Shown: piece by piece, positions 9,070-18,176 of the stretch
Layout of the letters: each line of letters starts with the position of its first letter
Numbering within the stretch: position 1 is the first letter of the stretch
Source of the DNA: Rhodococcus sp. P-2
GTDB taxonomy: Bacteria; Actinomycetota; Actinomycetes; Mycobacteriales; Mycobacteriaceae
Assembly: GCF_016598535.1 (NCBI RefSeq)
Contig: NZ_CP066779.1
Coordinates: 2,914,001-2,978,000, forward strand
DNA length: 64,000 nucleotides
Direction of reading: 5' to 3'
Program-made: the position numbers and the translations under genes
The notes under the pieces: model-generated
Databases searched by the model: none
What the model was told of the DNA's origin: nothing
What the model saw: only the letters and a program-made list of their open reading frames with translations

Positions 9070-10207
9070 GAAGGGAAAGCCGGCCGTCGCGGCTCCCGCT
9101 CCGATCCCCACGCTGTCCGGCAGTGAGAACTGGTCGATCCCTCGTGGTTTGATCGTCCTCCTGGGTCTCGCGGCCACCGTGGTCACCGTCGGCGGAATGA
9201 AGGTGTTCGGTGGCATCCTCGGACCGGTGTTCCTTGCGCTGGTGCTGACGATTGCCGTTCAGCCCATTCAGGATTGGTCGCAGCGACGTGGGTGGCCCAA
9301 GTGGGTCGGAATGCTCGGCTCACTGGTCACCGTGTACCTGATTCTGCTCGGGTTGGCGGCGTCGTTGATCGTGTCGACAGCCCAGTTGGCGACGATCCTG
9401 CCGCAGTACTCCGAGGAGATGACCAACCTCCTCAACGAGGGCCGCGACAAGTTGGCCGACTTCGGAGTGAGCACCGAACAGATCCAAAGCACGCTCAGCA
9501 GTATCGATCTCACGAAGGTGGTGGGCGTACTCGAAAGCGGACTGGAGGGCCTGCTCGGCATTCTGTCGGATCTGGTGTTCATCCTCGCGCTGTTGCTGTT
9601 CATGGCCTTCGACGGCATGAGCATCCGCTCGCGCTTGCACGTGCTGTCCGAGCAACGTCCCGAAATCTCCTACGCGCTCTCCACCTTTGCCGCCGGAACC
9701 CGCAAGTACCTGGTTGTCTCGACGGTATTCGGCCTCATCGTTGCGGTACTCGACGGTGGCGCGCTGTGGCTCATGGGCATTCAGCTACCCGTTCTGTGGG
9801 CATTGCTGTCCTTCATCACCAACTACATCCCTAACATCGGGTTCGTCATCGGTGTGATTCCGCCGGCGCTACTGGGGCTCCTTCAGGGCGGGCCGTGGCT
9901 GATGCTGTGGGTGATCGTCGTCTACTCCGTCATCAACTTCGTCATCCAGTCCATCATTCAGCCCAAGTTCGTCGGTGACGCCGTCGGGCTGTCGGTGACG
10001 ATGACGTTCCTCTCACTTGTCTTCTGGTCGTGGGTTCTCGGGGCGCTCGGAGCGCTGCTGGCGATCCCGCTCTCGTTGTTGGTGAAGGCCGTCCTGCTCG
10101 ACATCGACCCGGCCACACGCTGGGCGGATATTCTGATCAGTGGGCCTCGGGACATGCCGAAGGAGGAACCCGAGGAGCCCGAAAAGCCGGCAACGCCCGC
10201 ACACTAG
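9059..10207 (+). CDS. AI-2E family transporter
   Basis: 382 residues with about eight membrane helices. The family hallmarks are present: a central soluble stretch between the helices (residues ~95-160), the LLSFITNYIPNIGFVIG segment and the IIQPKFVGDAVGLSV motif. The family contains TqsA/YdiK-like exporters and Na+/H+ antiporters, so quorum-signal transport should not be assumed. I chose the GTG at 9059, overlapping the end of the HdeD gene behind AAAGGAAG. An ATG at 9023 is possible. The C-terminus is acidic and proline-rich. Confidence 0.85.
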   Translation: MFSKKGKPAVAAPAPIPTLSGSENWSIPRGLIVLLGLAATVVTVGGMKVFGGILGPVFLALVLTIAVQPIQDWSQRRGWPKWVGMLGSLVTVYLILLGLAASLIVSTAQLATILPQYSEEMTNLLNEGRDKLADFGVSTEQIQSTLSSIDLTKVVGVLESGLEGLLGILSDLVFILALLLFMAFDGMSIRSRLHVLSEQRPEISYALSTFAAGTRKYLVVSTVFGLIVAVLDGGALWLMGIQLPVLWALLSFITNYIPNIGFVIGVIPPALLGLLQGGPWLMLWVIVVYSVINFVIQSIIQPKFVGDAVGLSVTMTFLSLVFWSWVLGALGALLAIPLSLLVKAVLLDIDPATRWADILISGPRDMPKEEPEEPEKPATPAH

Positions 10208-10250
10208 GGCTCTCAGTGTTTCTACAAGTTGTTGCTTTATCGTCTCGCCC

Positions 10251-11600
10251 ATGAGCGCCGAGAACACCACCGAAAACTCCCACCGCCGGCCGTCACGCCT
10301 CGGTCGACGGCTGGCGGTGGGCGGTGTGGCCGCGATCGTCGCGGCTGCGGTGGCGGGGATCGGGTTCGTGATCTTCGCGGGCGGTGGCGACACCTCGAAC
10401 ACCGTCGCGATCGTGAACGCCGACGCCGGAACCACTCTCGACGGCAAGGAACTTCGGGCGGGCGAGACGCTGGTGGACACCCTGGGCAAGAACGAAGATT
10501 TCGACTTCCAGGTGGTCGACAACCCCGGCGGCAACTACTTCGCGACGTTGACGGTGCCGGAGGACTTCAGCGAAACCGTCGCGTCGATGTTCGGCATGGA
10601 TCCACGGCAGGCGAGCGTCGACCTCGAGGTGAAGGGCTCGGATTCGGAGAAGTCAGCCGAGCTGACTCGGGCCGTATCGGCGCAGGTCGGCGCGGACGGC
10701 ATCAAGGGGTTGCTGGCTCAGACGTCGGCGGCCCGACGCTCGATCGATCAAAACCTCACCACCGCACAGATTCTGGTCGCCGGAACCAACGAGGCCGGAA
10801 AGTCCATCGATCAGGTGAAGGCGGGCGCAGGCACTCTGCTGCCTTACCTCGAGACCGCCCGCTCCGGGGCTCTGGAATTGATGAGCGTCGCGGATCAGGT
10901 GTCCGGTGTTGTCGATCAGGCGTCGGGATCGGCGGAAGAGCTGGCCACGCGCGCGGACTCACTGGGCCTGACGCTGGGGGAGGCGTCGTCGCAAACCGCG
11001 GAACTGAAGACACGAATCGACACGCTGCAGACTGCGCTGAACGGCCTTCCGATCCCGCCTGACGTGACAACGCAACTGGCCGGAGTGAGTTCGGATCTCG
11101 GTGCGCTGAATGCGCAATTGGGCACCGTTCCGGCGCTGTTGGGTGGCTCGGTCGGGCCCGACACGGAGCTCGGTGATCTAGTCCGCACCGCTGTCGGGCA
11201 GCTGCAAGGCGCGAGCGATCAACTGAGCAGTGCTGCCGGACAGTTGAACGACGGCCTCATCCCGATCGCCGATCAGGCGCCGCAGATGCTCGGTGACGTG
11301 ACCGATCAGATCACCCAGGGATTCACGACGCTGCAAGGGATCGCCAAGTCATTGGTCACGGGCCTCGACGGGGCGAAATCCGGTATTCCCGCGATGACCA
11401 CTCCGCAGCAGGTTCAGCTGACCTCGGTGCTGTCGGATCCGGTGGCTGTGAATCAGACCAGCGCGAGCAGCGGTGACTCCGGAACTCGCACACTGGCATT
11501 GGTCTTCGGAGCGACGACGGTTCTGCTCGGTGGTGCTTTGCTGACACGAACGGCGGCGCCCCTGGTGAGGCGCCGCCGTTCGCAAGAAGAACGTGACTAG
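10251..11600 (+). CDS. YhgE/Pip N-terminal domain membrane protein
   Basis: 449 residues. One membrane helix lies near residues 20-42. The YhgE N-terminal motif [17 protein letters not shown] follows, then a long extracytoplasmic helical region with heptad-like Ala/Leu/Gln spacing (roughly 160-390), a second helix at the C-terminus and a basic tail. YhgE/Pip proteins and the related EsaA take part in envelope assembly or type VII secretion in Firmicutes. This protein has the N-terminal domain but not the six-helix ABC-2 part, so function is open. The ATG at 10251 has no clear ribosome site. It overlaps sodA by 4 bp, convergently. Confidence 0.72.
   Translation: MSAENTTENSHRRPSRLGRRLAVGGVAAIVAAAVAGIGFVIFAGGGDTSNTVAIVNADAGTTLDGKELRAGETLVDTLGKNEDFDFQVVDNPGGNYFATLTVPEDFSETVASMFGMDPRQASVDLEVKGSDSEKSAELTRAVSAQVGADGIKGLLAQTSAARRSIDQNLTTAQILVAGTNEAGKSIDQVKAGAGTLLPYLETARSGALELMSVADQVSGVVDQASGSAEELATRADSLGLTLGEASSQTAELKTRIDTLQTALNGLPIPPDVTTQLAGVSSDLGALNAQLGTVPALLGGSVGPDTELGDLVRTAVGQLQGASDQLSSAAGQLNDGLIPIADQAPQMLGDVTDQITQGFTTLQGIAKSLVTGLDGAKSGIPAMTTPQQVQLTSVLSDPVAVNQTSASSGDSGTRTLALVFGATTVLLGGALLTRTAAPLVRRRRSQEERD
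11548..11581. terminator. bidirectional terminator hairpin between yhgE-like gene and sodA
   Basis: A perfect 13-bp stem (GAACGGCGGCGCC / GGCGCCGCCGTTC) with an 8-base loop lies inside the last codons of the plus-strand gene and just past the sodA stop. There is no long T tract on either side. Confidence 0.6.
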
Positions 11601-12220
11601 ACGATCAGACCTGCGGTCTGGGTACGTGCACGGTCGAAGCGAGCCGAAACGTCGTTCCAGTTGACGATGTTCCAGAATGCCTTGACGTAGTCGCCCTTGA
11701 CGTTCTGGTAATCGAGGTAGAAAGCGTGCTCCCACATGTCGAGGAGCAGCAGCGGCGTGAGGCCGATGGAGATGTTGCCCTGCTGATCGTAGAGCTGGAC
11801 GATGATCAGACGCTGTCCGATCGAGTCCCACGCGAGGATGGACCAGCCGGAGCCCTGGATGGCGTTGGCGTTCGCGGAGAAGTGAGCGCGGAAGAGATCG
11901 AACGAACCGAAGTTGTCGTCGATCGCTGCGGCGAGTTCGCCTTCGGGCTTGTCGCCACCGTCAGCGCTGAGGTTGTTCCAGAAAACGGTGTGGTTGGTGT
12001 GGCCACCGAGGTGGAACGCCAGGTTCTTCTCGAGCAGGTTGGCCTGCGCTGCGATGGTGTCGTTCTCACGAGCCTCGGCCAGCTTCTCGAGTGCAGCGTT
12101 GGCTCCGGCAACGTAAGCCGCGTGGTGCTTGTCGTGATGCAGCTCCATGATCTTGCCCGAGATGTGCGGCTCGAGGGCTGCGTAGTCGTAGGGGAGTTCC
12201 GGCAGCGTGTAAACAGACAC
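11597..12220 (-). CDS. sodA: superoxide dismutase (Fe/Mn family)
   Basis: 207 residues, the usual length of actinobacterial SodA. The start [18 protein letters not shown], the [10 protein letters not shown] segment with the first metal histidine, [12 protein letters not shown], and the [11 protein letters not shown] metal motif are all present. It converts superoxide to peroxide and oxygen. There is no signal peptide, although mycobacterial SodA leaves the cell by SecA2. The GTG at 12220 is set by AAGGGA upstream. It is monocistronic. A 260-bp gap separates it from the divergent acyltransferase, and no clear operator was seen there. Fe versus Mn use was not decided. Confidence 0.97.
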   Translation of the reverse strand: MSVYTLPELPYDYAALEPHISGKIMELHHDKHHAAYVAGANAALEKLAEARENDTIAAQANLLEKNLAFHLGGHTNHTVFWNNLSADGGDKPEGELAAAIDDNFGSFDLFRAHFSANANAIQGSGWSILAWDSIGQRLIIVQLYDQQGNISIGLTPLLLLDMWEHAFYLDYQNVKGDYVKAFWNIVNWNDVSARFDRARTQTAGLIV

Positions 12221-12480
12221 GAGGGTCCCTTCTTTGCGGGCTGGTGAGCCCTGGTGCTTTAGAGTGCGTCGATCACCGGTCACGGCGTGACGTCACTCGC
12301 GTATGTGCAAATCATTCTTCGGGTTTCCACCCAATAACATTCGTACACCGTCCGCAACAGTCCGGCTCAGGTAGTAATCACCAAAGAATAAAGTTCGGGA
12401 AACCGAACTCAGTCCGATCTAAGGGTAAGCTAATATGCGCAAATTCGTCGTAAAGGTGAACGGAACCTTAAACTTGCGCG

Positions 12481-13659
12481 ATGCCCGCACCAGTTTTCCT
12501 CCCGGAATCACCAGAGGCGGCCGCGCCTCGGGTGAATCTTCCGGGCGCTGACCTGCTGCGAGCCCTGGCGGTTGCCGCCGTGATCTACTCCCACATCTCT
12601 TTCTACGTCATCGACGATCTCGGCTCGGGTTGGTGGGTGATCGACGTCGTCTACGGCGTTTTGATCGAGCCGGCCGAACTCAACCAACATCTCTCTTTTG
12701 TCGGCGTCGCGGTATTCATGATGCTCACAGGTGCTCTGGTGACGCGGTCCGCGATTCGCGACGGTCCCGGAAAGTTCTTGACCAACCGATTCAGTCGACT
12801 GCTGCCCGCATTCTGGGTGGCAACCGCGATTGCCATTCTTCTGGTCCGCCTCGGAATCAACGGAATGTTCAGCGGTCAGGAAGGTATTTCCGATACCGAA
12901 GCGTTGATGAGCTTTTTTCTCGGCGGATTCTTTCTCAAGCCCGAGGTGGCAGTTCTCGGAGTGACCTGGACGCTCACCGTCCAATTCCTCTTCTATCTCG
13001 CTTGCGTCGCGGCTCGACCGATACTGCGCCTGCGCCCGATCGTCATGCCGCTCGCCGGTGGTGCGCTCTGCTCACTGGTTCTGCTCTACAACGTCTACGC
13101 GCCGTTGCCGTACACCGTGCCGATGCTGTCCAAGATCGCCGCGACGCTGCCTGCCGTCTTCCTCGGCCAGATCATGTACCTCGCATGGGCGAAGCTCGCT
13201 CCCGGCCGCTGGCTGATCGTCGCCGTCCTCGTCCAGATGCACGTCATCATCGTGGCGACCCAGTTCCGCGTGTACTGGGCCGGCGAGCACTATCTGTGGA
13301 CCATCTCGGTAGTCGCCGCAGCGGTTGTCCTCATCGGCCGCTACGACGGCGTCCCGACGCGTTGGCCGGTCGTGACGTGGCTCTCGACGCGCAGTTACGT
13401 CATCTATCTCGTGCACACGCTGATCCTGTACCGCGTCGTCGAGAACACTGTTCTACACGTCGGACCGACGCTGGCGTTTGCATTATTCCTTCTGGCCACG
13501 GCCGCGGTAGCAGAAATCGGCTACCGGTGGGTGGAACTGCCGGGCGCCCGCGCGATCACGGCGTGGCGAAACAGTCGCTCGCGCGTAGCATCGAAGCATG
13601 AGCTGGTACGACGACATTCTGGGACGAGCGTCCGCAAAATCCACGCTGATCGCGCCTGA
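12481..13659 (+). CDS. acyltransferase 3 family membrane protein
   Basis: 392 residues with about ten membrane helices. The N-terminal [18 protein letters not shown] is the acyltransferase-3 signature, with an RAL segment and the catalytic-type histidine. Members O-acylate sugars or lipids at the membrane. The ATG at 12481 has no good ribosome site; a TAATAT box (12431-12436) lies about 45 bp upstream. The C-terminus runs 62 bp into msrA with a basic, non-membrane tail of about 25 residues. That suggests the ancestral stop was lost and a later one is used. No neighbour hints at the substrate. Confidence 0.82.
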   Translation: MPAPVFLPESPEAAAPRVNLPGADLLRALAVAAVIYSHISFYVIDDLGSGWWVIDVVYGVLIEPAELNQHLSFVGVAVFMMLTGALVTRSAIRDGPGKFLTNRFSRLLPAFWVATAIAILLVRLGINGMFSGQEGISDTEALMSFFLGGFFLKPEVAVLGVTWTLTVQFLFYLACVAARPILRLRPIVMPLAGGALCSLVLLYNVYAPLPYTVPMLSKIAATLPAVFLGQIMYLAWAKLAPGRWLIVAVLVQMHVIIVATQFRVYWAGEHYLWTISVVAAAVVLIGRYDGVPTRWPVVTWLSTRSYVIYLVHTLILYRVVENTVLHVGPTLAFALFLLATAAVAEIGYRWVELPGARAITAWRNSRSRVASKHELVRRHSGTSVRKIHADRA

Positions 13660-14311
13660 GGACGCTCTCCCCGGGCGAGAGCAGAAAATGCCGGTACCTA
13701 CCGCGCACTACGTCAACGGGCATCCGTTGACGCCGCCGTTTCCGGCCGAACTGCAGACCGTCGTCGTCGGCATGGGTTGTTTCTGGGGTGCCGAGAAGGA
13801 GTTCTGGCAGCTTCCCGGTGTGTACACGACAGCTGCGGGTTACGCGGGCGGCTTCACTCCCAATCCGACGTACGAAGAGACGTGCTCCGGCCGTACCGGT
13901 CACACCGAAGTGGTACTGGTGGTCTTCGATCCCGCAGTGATCTCGTACGAGCAGATCCTGGCGCACTTCTGGGAGAACCACGATCCGACGCAGGGGATGC
14001 GTCAGGGTAACGACCAGGGCTCGCAGTACCGGTCGGCAATCTTCACGACGTCCGCGGAGCAGGAAGAAATCGCTCATGCGTCGGCTGTCGCTTTCGGGGA
14101 ACGACTTGCCGAAGCCGGATACGGCGCGATCACCACCGAAATAGGTCCGCTGCGCGACTTCTTCTACGCGGAGGATTACCACCAGCAATATCTGGCGAAG
14201 AATCCCGGCGGTTACTGCCCGGTGCATGCCACCGGCGTCAGTTGCCCGGTCGGATTGCTCCGTCAGGACCAGGTCCCGGCGCAGACGGACATCCTTCCGC
14301 CGAGCGAATAA
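13598..14311 (+). CDS. msrA: peptide-methionine (S)-S-oxide reductase MsrA
   Basis: 237 residues, of the long MsrA type like the E. coli enzyme. A leader ([20 protein letters not shown]) precedes the catalytic [13 protein letters not shown], whose cysteine attacks methionine-S-sulfoxide. The segments [27 protein letters not shown] and QYRSAIF follow, and the resolving cysteines sit near [16 protein letters not shown]. The start at 13598 is supported by matching the long leader of homologues, even though it overlaps the preceding gene by 62 bp. It repairs oxidised proteins. It lies near sodA, but separate control is likely. Confidence 0.96.
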   Translation: MSWYDDILGRASAKSTLIAPEDALPGREQKMPVPTAHYVNGHPLTPPFPAELQTVVVGMGCFWGAEKEFWQLPGVYTTAAGYAGGFTPNPTYEETCSGRTGHTEVVLVVFDPAVISYEQILAHFWENHDPTQGMRQGNDQGSQYRSAIFTTSAEQEEIAHASAVAFGERLAEAGYGAITTEIGPLRDFFYAEDYHQQYLAKNPGGYCPVHATGVSCPVGLLRQDQVPAQTDILPPSE

Positions 14312-14423
14312 CTGGAACAGGTGTTGGAGGACACATGTGATTCAGCTCGTTAACACTTGCAACTAGATCGAAACAAAGGGAATCTCGATGTAAGAGTGTG
14401 TCGTCGAGAGAACTGAGCTCATA

Positions 14424-15020
14424 ATGTCAGGTAGTACGCGAGGAACTGCGTCGCTGCTCCGACGCACCATTCATGTAGGCCACGATCCGATGGTTCGCCG
14501 CAGTGATCGGATCGAAGGATTCATGTCCTTCGGTCTGATCATTTTCGCGATTCTTCTGCTGCCTTTCGCAGTATGGGCGGGCACTGCGACGGCCTCGAGC
14601 CAGAACGCACTGATCGCCAAACAATCCGCCGAATTGCACAGCATCACGGCGACGACGACCGCAGATTCGACGCAGACCACCGCATCGACAGCCGATTACA
14701 TTGCGCCGACCACCGAAATGGCCAGCGCGCAGTGGAACTGGAACGGTCAGGTTCACACGGGTGACATCACCGTCGACTCCACGACGCCGGCCGGTACCGA
14801 GATCTCTATCTACGTCAACGACAAGGGCGACAAGACCGTTGCGCCGATCACTCAGAGCGCTGCCGACGTCGCAGCCGTGGTGACCGGGGTTTTCACCTGG
14901 TTCAGCGTGATGTCCTTGCTGGTCATCGCATTCATGCTGGTGCGGGTTTTTCTCGACCGGTCCCGCTCGGCCCAGTGGGACCGAGACCTACGCGCGTTCC
15001 TCGACGCGAACGCGCTGTAG
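14424..15020 (+). CDS. Rv1733c-like two-helix membrane protein
   Basis: 198 residues. One helix (about 34-52, SFGLIIFAILLLPFAVWAG) and a second near 150-173 flank an extracytoplasmic domain rich in Thr and Ser. The layout, the leading DPMVRRSDRIE and the W-x-W-NG-x-x-x-G pattern in the middle match M. tuberculosis Rv1733c, a dormancy-regulon antigen of unknown function. The ATG is at 14424; no strong ribosome site was seen, and an in-frame internal ATG sits near the first helix. The gene stands alone, convergent with the oxidoreductase gene. The family match is from memory of its architecture. Confidence 0.7.
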   Translation: MSGSTRGTASLLRRTIHVGHDPMVRRSDRIEGFMSFGLIIFAILLLPFAVWAGTATASSQNALIAKQSAELHSITATTTADSTQTTASTADYIAPTTEMASAQWNWNGQVHTGDITVDSTTPAGTEISIYVNDKGDKTVAPITQSAADVAAVVTGVFTWFSVMSLLVIAFMLVRVFLDRSRSAQWDRDLRAFLDANAL

Positions 15021-15035
15021 ATCCCGGCCCGTTCT

Positions 15036-15965
15036 TTACTGCAGTTGGGGCATGACCTCGCTTGCGACGAGTTCGAGATGATCCAGGTCGGCGAGATCGA
15101 GAGTCTGTAGATACACACGCTGTGAACCGGCCTCGGCGAAAGTGCCGATCTTGTCGACCAGCTCCGAAGGCGTTCCGGCCAGACCGTTCTCACGTAGCTC
15201 GTCCACGTCGCGTCCGATAGCCTCGGCGCGCTTCTTGATCTCCGCCTCGTCGCGGCCACAGCACAGGACGAGAGCGTTGGAGTACACCAATTCGTTCGGA
15301 TCACGCTCGATGTCGACGCAAGCCTGACGTACCCGCGCAAAGATGTCCATCGTTTCCTCGAGGGACTTGAACGGGATGTTGAACTCGTTCGCGAACCGAG
15401 CGGCGAGCGCCGGAGTCTTCTTCTTGCCCGTGCCACCGATCAGGATCGGCGGACCGTCGACCTGGTGCGGTTTGGGAAGCGCGGGAGAGTTCTTGATCTG
15501 CACGTGCTTACCGTCGTAATCGAACGTCTCGCCCACCGGCGTACGCCACAGGCCGGTCACGACGTCGAGAGTTTCCTCGAGCAGTTCGAAGCGATCCTTG
15601 AGCGCCGGGAACGGGATGCCGTACGCCTGGTGCTCTTCCTCGTACCAGCCGGCACCGATGCCGAGGTCCACGCGGCCACCACTCATCTGATCGACCTGTG
15701 CGACCGAGATGGCCAGCGGTCCGGCGTGACGGAACGTAGCCGACGTCACCAGAGTGCCGAGGCGGATGGTGGACGTTTCGCGGGCGATTCCGGCGAGCGT
15801 GATCCACGCGTCGGTGGGTCCGGGAAGGCCGTCGGAATTCATGGCGAGATAGTGGTCCGAGCGGAAAAATGCGCCGTAGCCGAGTTTTTCGGCGGTCTGG
15901 GCAACAGTCAGTAGTTGTTCGTAGGTAGCGCCCTGCTGGGGTTCGGTGAATATACGCAGCTCCAT
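15036..15965 (-). CDS. LLM class (F420-dependent type) oxidoreductase
   Basis: 309 residues with the luciferase-like monooxygenase barrel. It starts MELRIFTEPQQGATYEQLL, and the typical segments are AFFRSDHYLAM, TSTIRLGTLVTS and VDLGIGAGWYEEEH, with the glycine-rich LIGGTGKKKT loop near residue 180. Corynebacteriales have dozens of such enzymes, mostly F420-dependent reductases or oxidases with unassigned substrates. The ATG at 15965 is the only good start. It is 21 bp downstream of a large membrane-protein gene on the same strand and may be cotranscribed. No substrate can be named. Confidence 0.9.
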   Translation of the reverse strand: MELRIFTEPQQGATYEQLLTVAQTAEKLGYGAFFRSDHYLAMNSDGLPGPTDAWITLAGIARETSTIRLGTLVTSATFRHAGPLAISVAQVDQMSGGRVDLGIGAGWYEEEHQAYGIPFPALKDRFELLEETLDVVTGLWRTPVGETFDYDGKHVQIKNSPALPKPHQVDGPPILIGGTGKKKTPALAARFANEFNIPFKSLEETMDIFARVRQACVDIERDPNELVYSNALVLCCGRDEAEIKKRAEAIGRDVDELRENGLAGTPSELVDKIGTFAEAGSQRVYLQTLDLADLDHLELVASEVMPQLQ

Positions 15966-15986
15966 GACTTCTACTCTGCCACTATT

Positions 15987-17762
15987 TCACTGGGTCGGGA
16001 CGACGGCACCGACTTGTCCGGCGCCGAAACACAGGGTCAGTCCCGGCGTTGTCGGCGTGATCTTCACGCTGTTTCCGTGGCCGACCAGGCGCACGAATGC
16101 CGAGTGCAAACCCTGCGTCACGGGGACGGATACTGCGTCGCCGGCTTCCAACGCAACATCGATCGTTCCGTCGGCGCTCGCGAGGTAATTGAGCTGAACC
16201 GTCCATTCCCAGCCGGCCAAGGGACCGTCGAGGGGTAGTTCGGTCGGGCCTTCGGCACGGGTGCCGCAGTTCGGTGTCGTCCCTTCGAGAATCCTTCTCG
16301 TCCAGGTCACTTCGGCATCGACGATCTGGCCACTGTCGTCGATGGTGCGCAGAATCGGAGTGCTGGAAGAGAATTCGGGGCGATCAGGCAGCGGCGCGAA
16401 AACGTTGCTTGCCAAATTGTTCGGAAAGGCGACGGGAAGGAGCACCTGGATCGCGACGGGTTGCTCGAGCAGTGGAGCATCCTGATTCTGTGACAACGAC
16501 ATTCGCGCATTCGCGAGGTAGTCGCGAGTCGGGTTCTCGCGCCAGATGTCGACGAACGTGACGGTCGAGACGAGCGAACTGACAACGAAGAGCGCCGACA
16601 ACCCAGCGGCGACTGCGACGGGTATCCGAGACGGACGCCGCCGAGGCGCAGCGAGTATCAGGGCGGCGGCGAGGGCGAACACCGTCGCTGAATCCGTGAA
16701 GTAACGCAAGGTCTGCGCCAACTCGTAGGTGGTGTCGGCGTCGGATCGGGTCGCGGTCATCGCCACCACGGAGGCCAGGAAGTACAGAGTGGCGGCGGCC
16801 CAGATCCAGGCAGCGCCGCGTCGGGCACGCACTGTCATCACGACCGTCGTCAGCAGCAAGGCCCAGGCCGCGACTACCAAGGCCGTCGGTGGATCGGCCC
16901 AGGCGGGGCTGGGGATCCACCGCTCCCAGCGCCAGGGGCCGCCGAGAAGAGTGGGAAGCATCCCCAAAGACGTGCCGTGATGCAGCAGTTCGGTGGACAT
17001 CGAACGGCCGTATCCGGTGATCGGTGATTCGACAGTGGTCAGATACACCGGAATCCAGATCGCGAGCACGGCGGCGCAGGCCGTCCACAGGCGTCGGCAC
17101 TTCGTGATCGCACTTCGTATCGGCGTTCCTTCACCTTGTGTGCGTAAGTACAGCACCAGGAAAGCGAGTGCCACGAAGGGAACGAGCACCGCCTTCTCGA
17201 AGAACAGCAAGGAGACGACAAAAACCGCGGTGCCCGAGAACACGTAGCGCACATGCCCGGTGCGGTACAGCTTGATTGCGTCGCCGCATGCCCAGGCCAG
17301 CGCGATCTGGAGCGGCAACGCATTGAGCGCGGCTGCCCACCACGAGAACGCCGGAAGCGTCAGCGGGACGAAGAGATACAGCACCAGCGGAATCAACAGC
17401 GCCGGTCGCCAACCGAGGACCAACCGAAGAGTGCGCAGAAGCGCCAGCGACGCCGCGGCCTGACCGATGACGAGCAGTGCCGTCGACAGCGCCCAGTTGT
17501 ACGGCGCGATGCGGGTGATCAACCCGGTGAAGAAGAAGGCCGCGGGCATGAAGTGACCGTCGTGGTCGTAGAGCAGGAGTTCGCTCGAGAAGAGAGGGAA
17601 GCGTCCTCCGCGGCCCATCAAGATGAGGTCGTCCCAGTAGAAGTAATTGCTCGCGGCAACCCAGGCACGAATGACGAGCTGACATCCGATCAACACGAAC
17701 GCGAGTTGCGCGACCCGTTTCGGGGTGAACGTCAGAGTTGGCTCGGGCTGTGGAGAAGTCAT
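15987..17762 (-). CDS. large integral membrane protein, GT-C glycosyltransferase-like
   Basis: 591 residues. Ten or more membrane helices occupy residues 15-430, and an extracytoplasmic beta-rich domain of about 150 residues follows. The first loop carries an acidic FYWDDLILMGRGG, reminiscent of the Asp-Asp loop of GT-C transferases that use polyprenyl-linked sugars, but I see no diagnostic family motif. The ATG at 17762 (MTSPQPEPTLTF) is preferred over the ATG at 17843, whose extension is basic and unlike the family. It could glycosylate cell-wall polymers or lipids. It is followed at 21 bp by the oxidoreductase gene. Confidence 0.68.
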   Translation of the reverse strand: MTSPQPEPTLTFTPKRVAQLAFVLIGCQLVIRAWVAASNYFYWDDLILMGRGGRFPLFSSELLLYDHDGHFMPAAFFFTGLITRIAPYNWALSTALLVIGQAAASLALLRTLRLVLGWRPALLIPLVLYLFVPLTLPAFSWWAAALNALPLQIALAWACGDAIKLYRTGHVRYVFSGTAVFVVSLLFFEKAVLVPFVALAFLVLYLRTQGEGTPIRSAITKCRRLWTACAAVLAIWIPVYLTTVESPITGYGRSMSTELLHHGTSLGMLPTLLGGPWRWERWIPSPAWADPPTALVVAAWALLLTTVVMTVRARRGAAWIWAAATLYFLASVVAMTATRSDADTTYELAQTLRYFTDSATVFALAAALILAAPRRRPSRIPVAVAAGLSALFVVSSLVSTVTFVDIWRENPTRDYLANARMSLSQNQDAPLLEQPVAIQVLLPVAFPNNLASNVFAPLPDRPEFSSSTPILRTIDDSGQIVDAEVTWTRRILEGTTPNCGTRAEGPTELPLDGPLAGWEWTVQLNYLASADGTIDVALEAGDAVSVPVTQGLHSAFVRLVGHGNSVKITPTTPGLTLCFGAGQVGAVVPTQ

Positions 17763-18176
17763 CGACGGCCATGCTTCCAGGTGTGTCAAAACCGGTCTTC
17801 GACAAAAAGGGGATAACGGTCTTTTCTGTCTTTTCGGGAGCAATTTCTGAATGCATTGTGAACTTTGCCGGGATAAATGACGCCGACGCCCAAAAGTTCA
17901 CTGACCTGCGGTGTCAAATTCATCCTCGAGCCTGTGCATCGTTCGCTAACACCTGTCAGCAAATTCTCAGGGTCTTGCCCGTGACCTGTGGATAAAGCCC
18001 GTTTCATTCATCCAGAACTGTGGATGAACCTGTGGAAACTGTGGATAACTCGAGTTTTTAAGTGGCGGAGGTCACATTATTCGAACAATGCAGGTGAACG
18101 GGGTGGAGGTTCGATCACAAATCGGGAGTGAATCCATTTGCTGCCGTTACCGATACGGCGTGACAGAATCGAAGTT
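17763..18176. other. 414-bp intergenic region with DnaA-box-like cluster
   Basis: This gap lies between two divergent membrane-protein genes and is richer in A+T than its surroundings. I see no convincing gene: a 73-codon frame on the minus strand (17786-18007) has no ribosome site and atypical composition. The right half holds the TGTGGA cluster listed separately, followed by an AT-rich stretch near 18055-18082. Confidence 0.7.
17987..18048 (+). other. cluster of four DnaA-box-like sequences
   Basis: Within 62 bp, four copies of TGTGGA lie in the same orientation: TGTGGATAA (17987-17995), TGTGGATGA (18019-18027), TGTGGAAAC (18031-18039) and TGTGGATAA (18040-18048). TGTGGATAA is the exact reverse complement of the consensus DnaA box TTATCCACA, and two copies are perfect. 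No dnaA or dnaN is near, so this is not a standard oriC. Confidence 0.6.

Noticed and set aside
12421..12441. IdeR-like box upstream of the acyltransferase at 12481
   Set aside because: Only about 12 of 19 positions match the consensus and the right half is poor; more likely it is just part of the promoter.
17786..18007. A 73-codon minus-strand frame in the 414-bp gap
   Set aside because: No ribosome site, no family pattern, and it overlaps the DnaA-box cluster in an AT-rich region.
17987..18048. Chromosomal origin of replication
   Set aside because: DnaA boxes are present, but dnaA, dnaN, rpmH and an extended AT-rich unwinding element are absent; called only a DnaA-box cluster.
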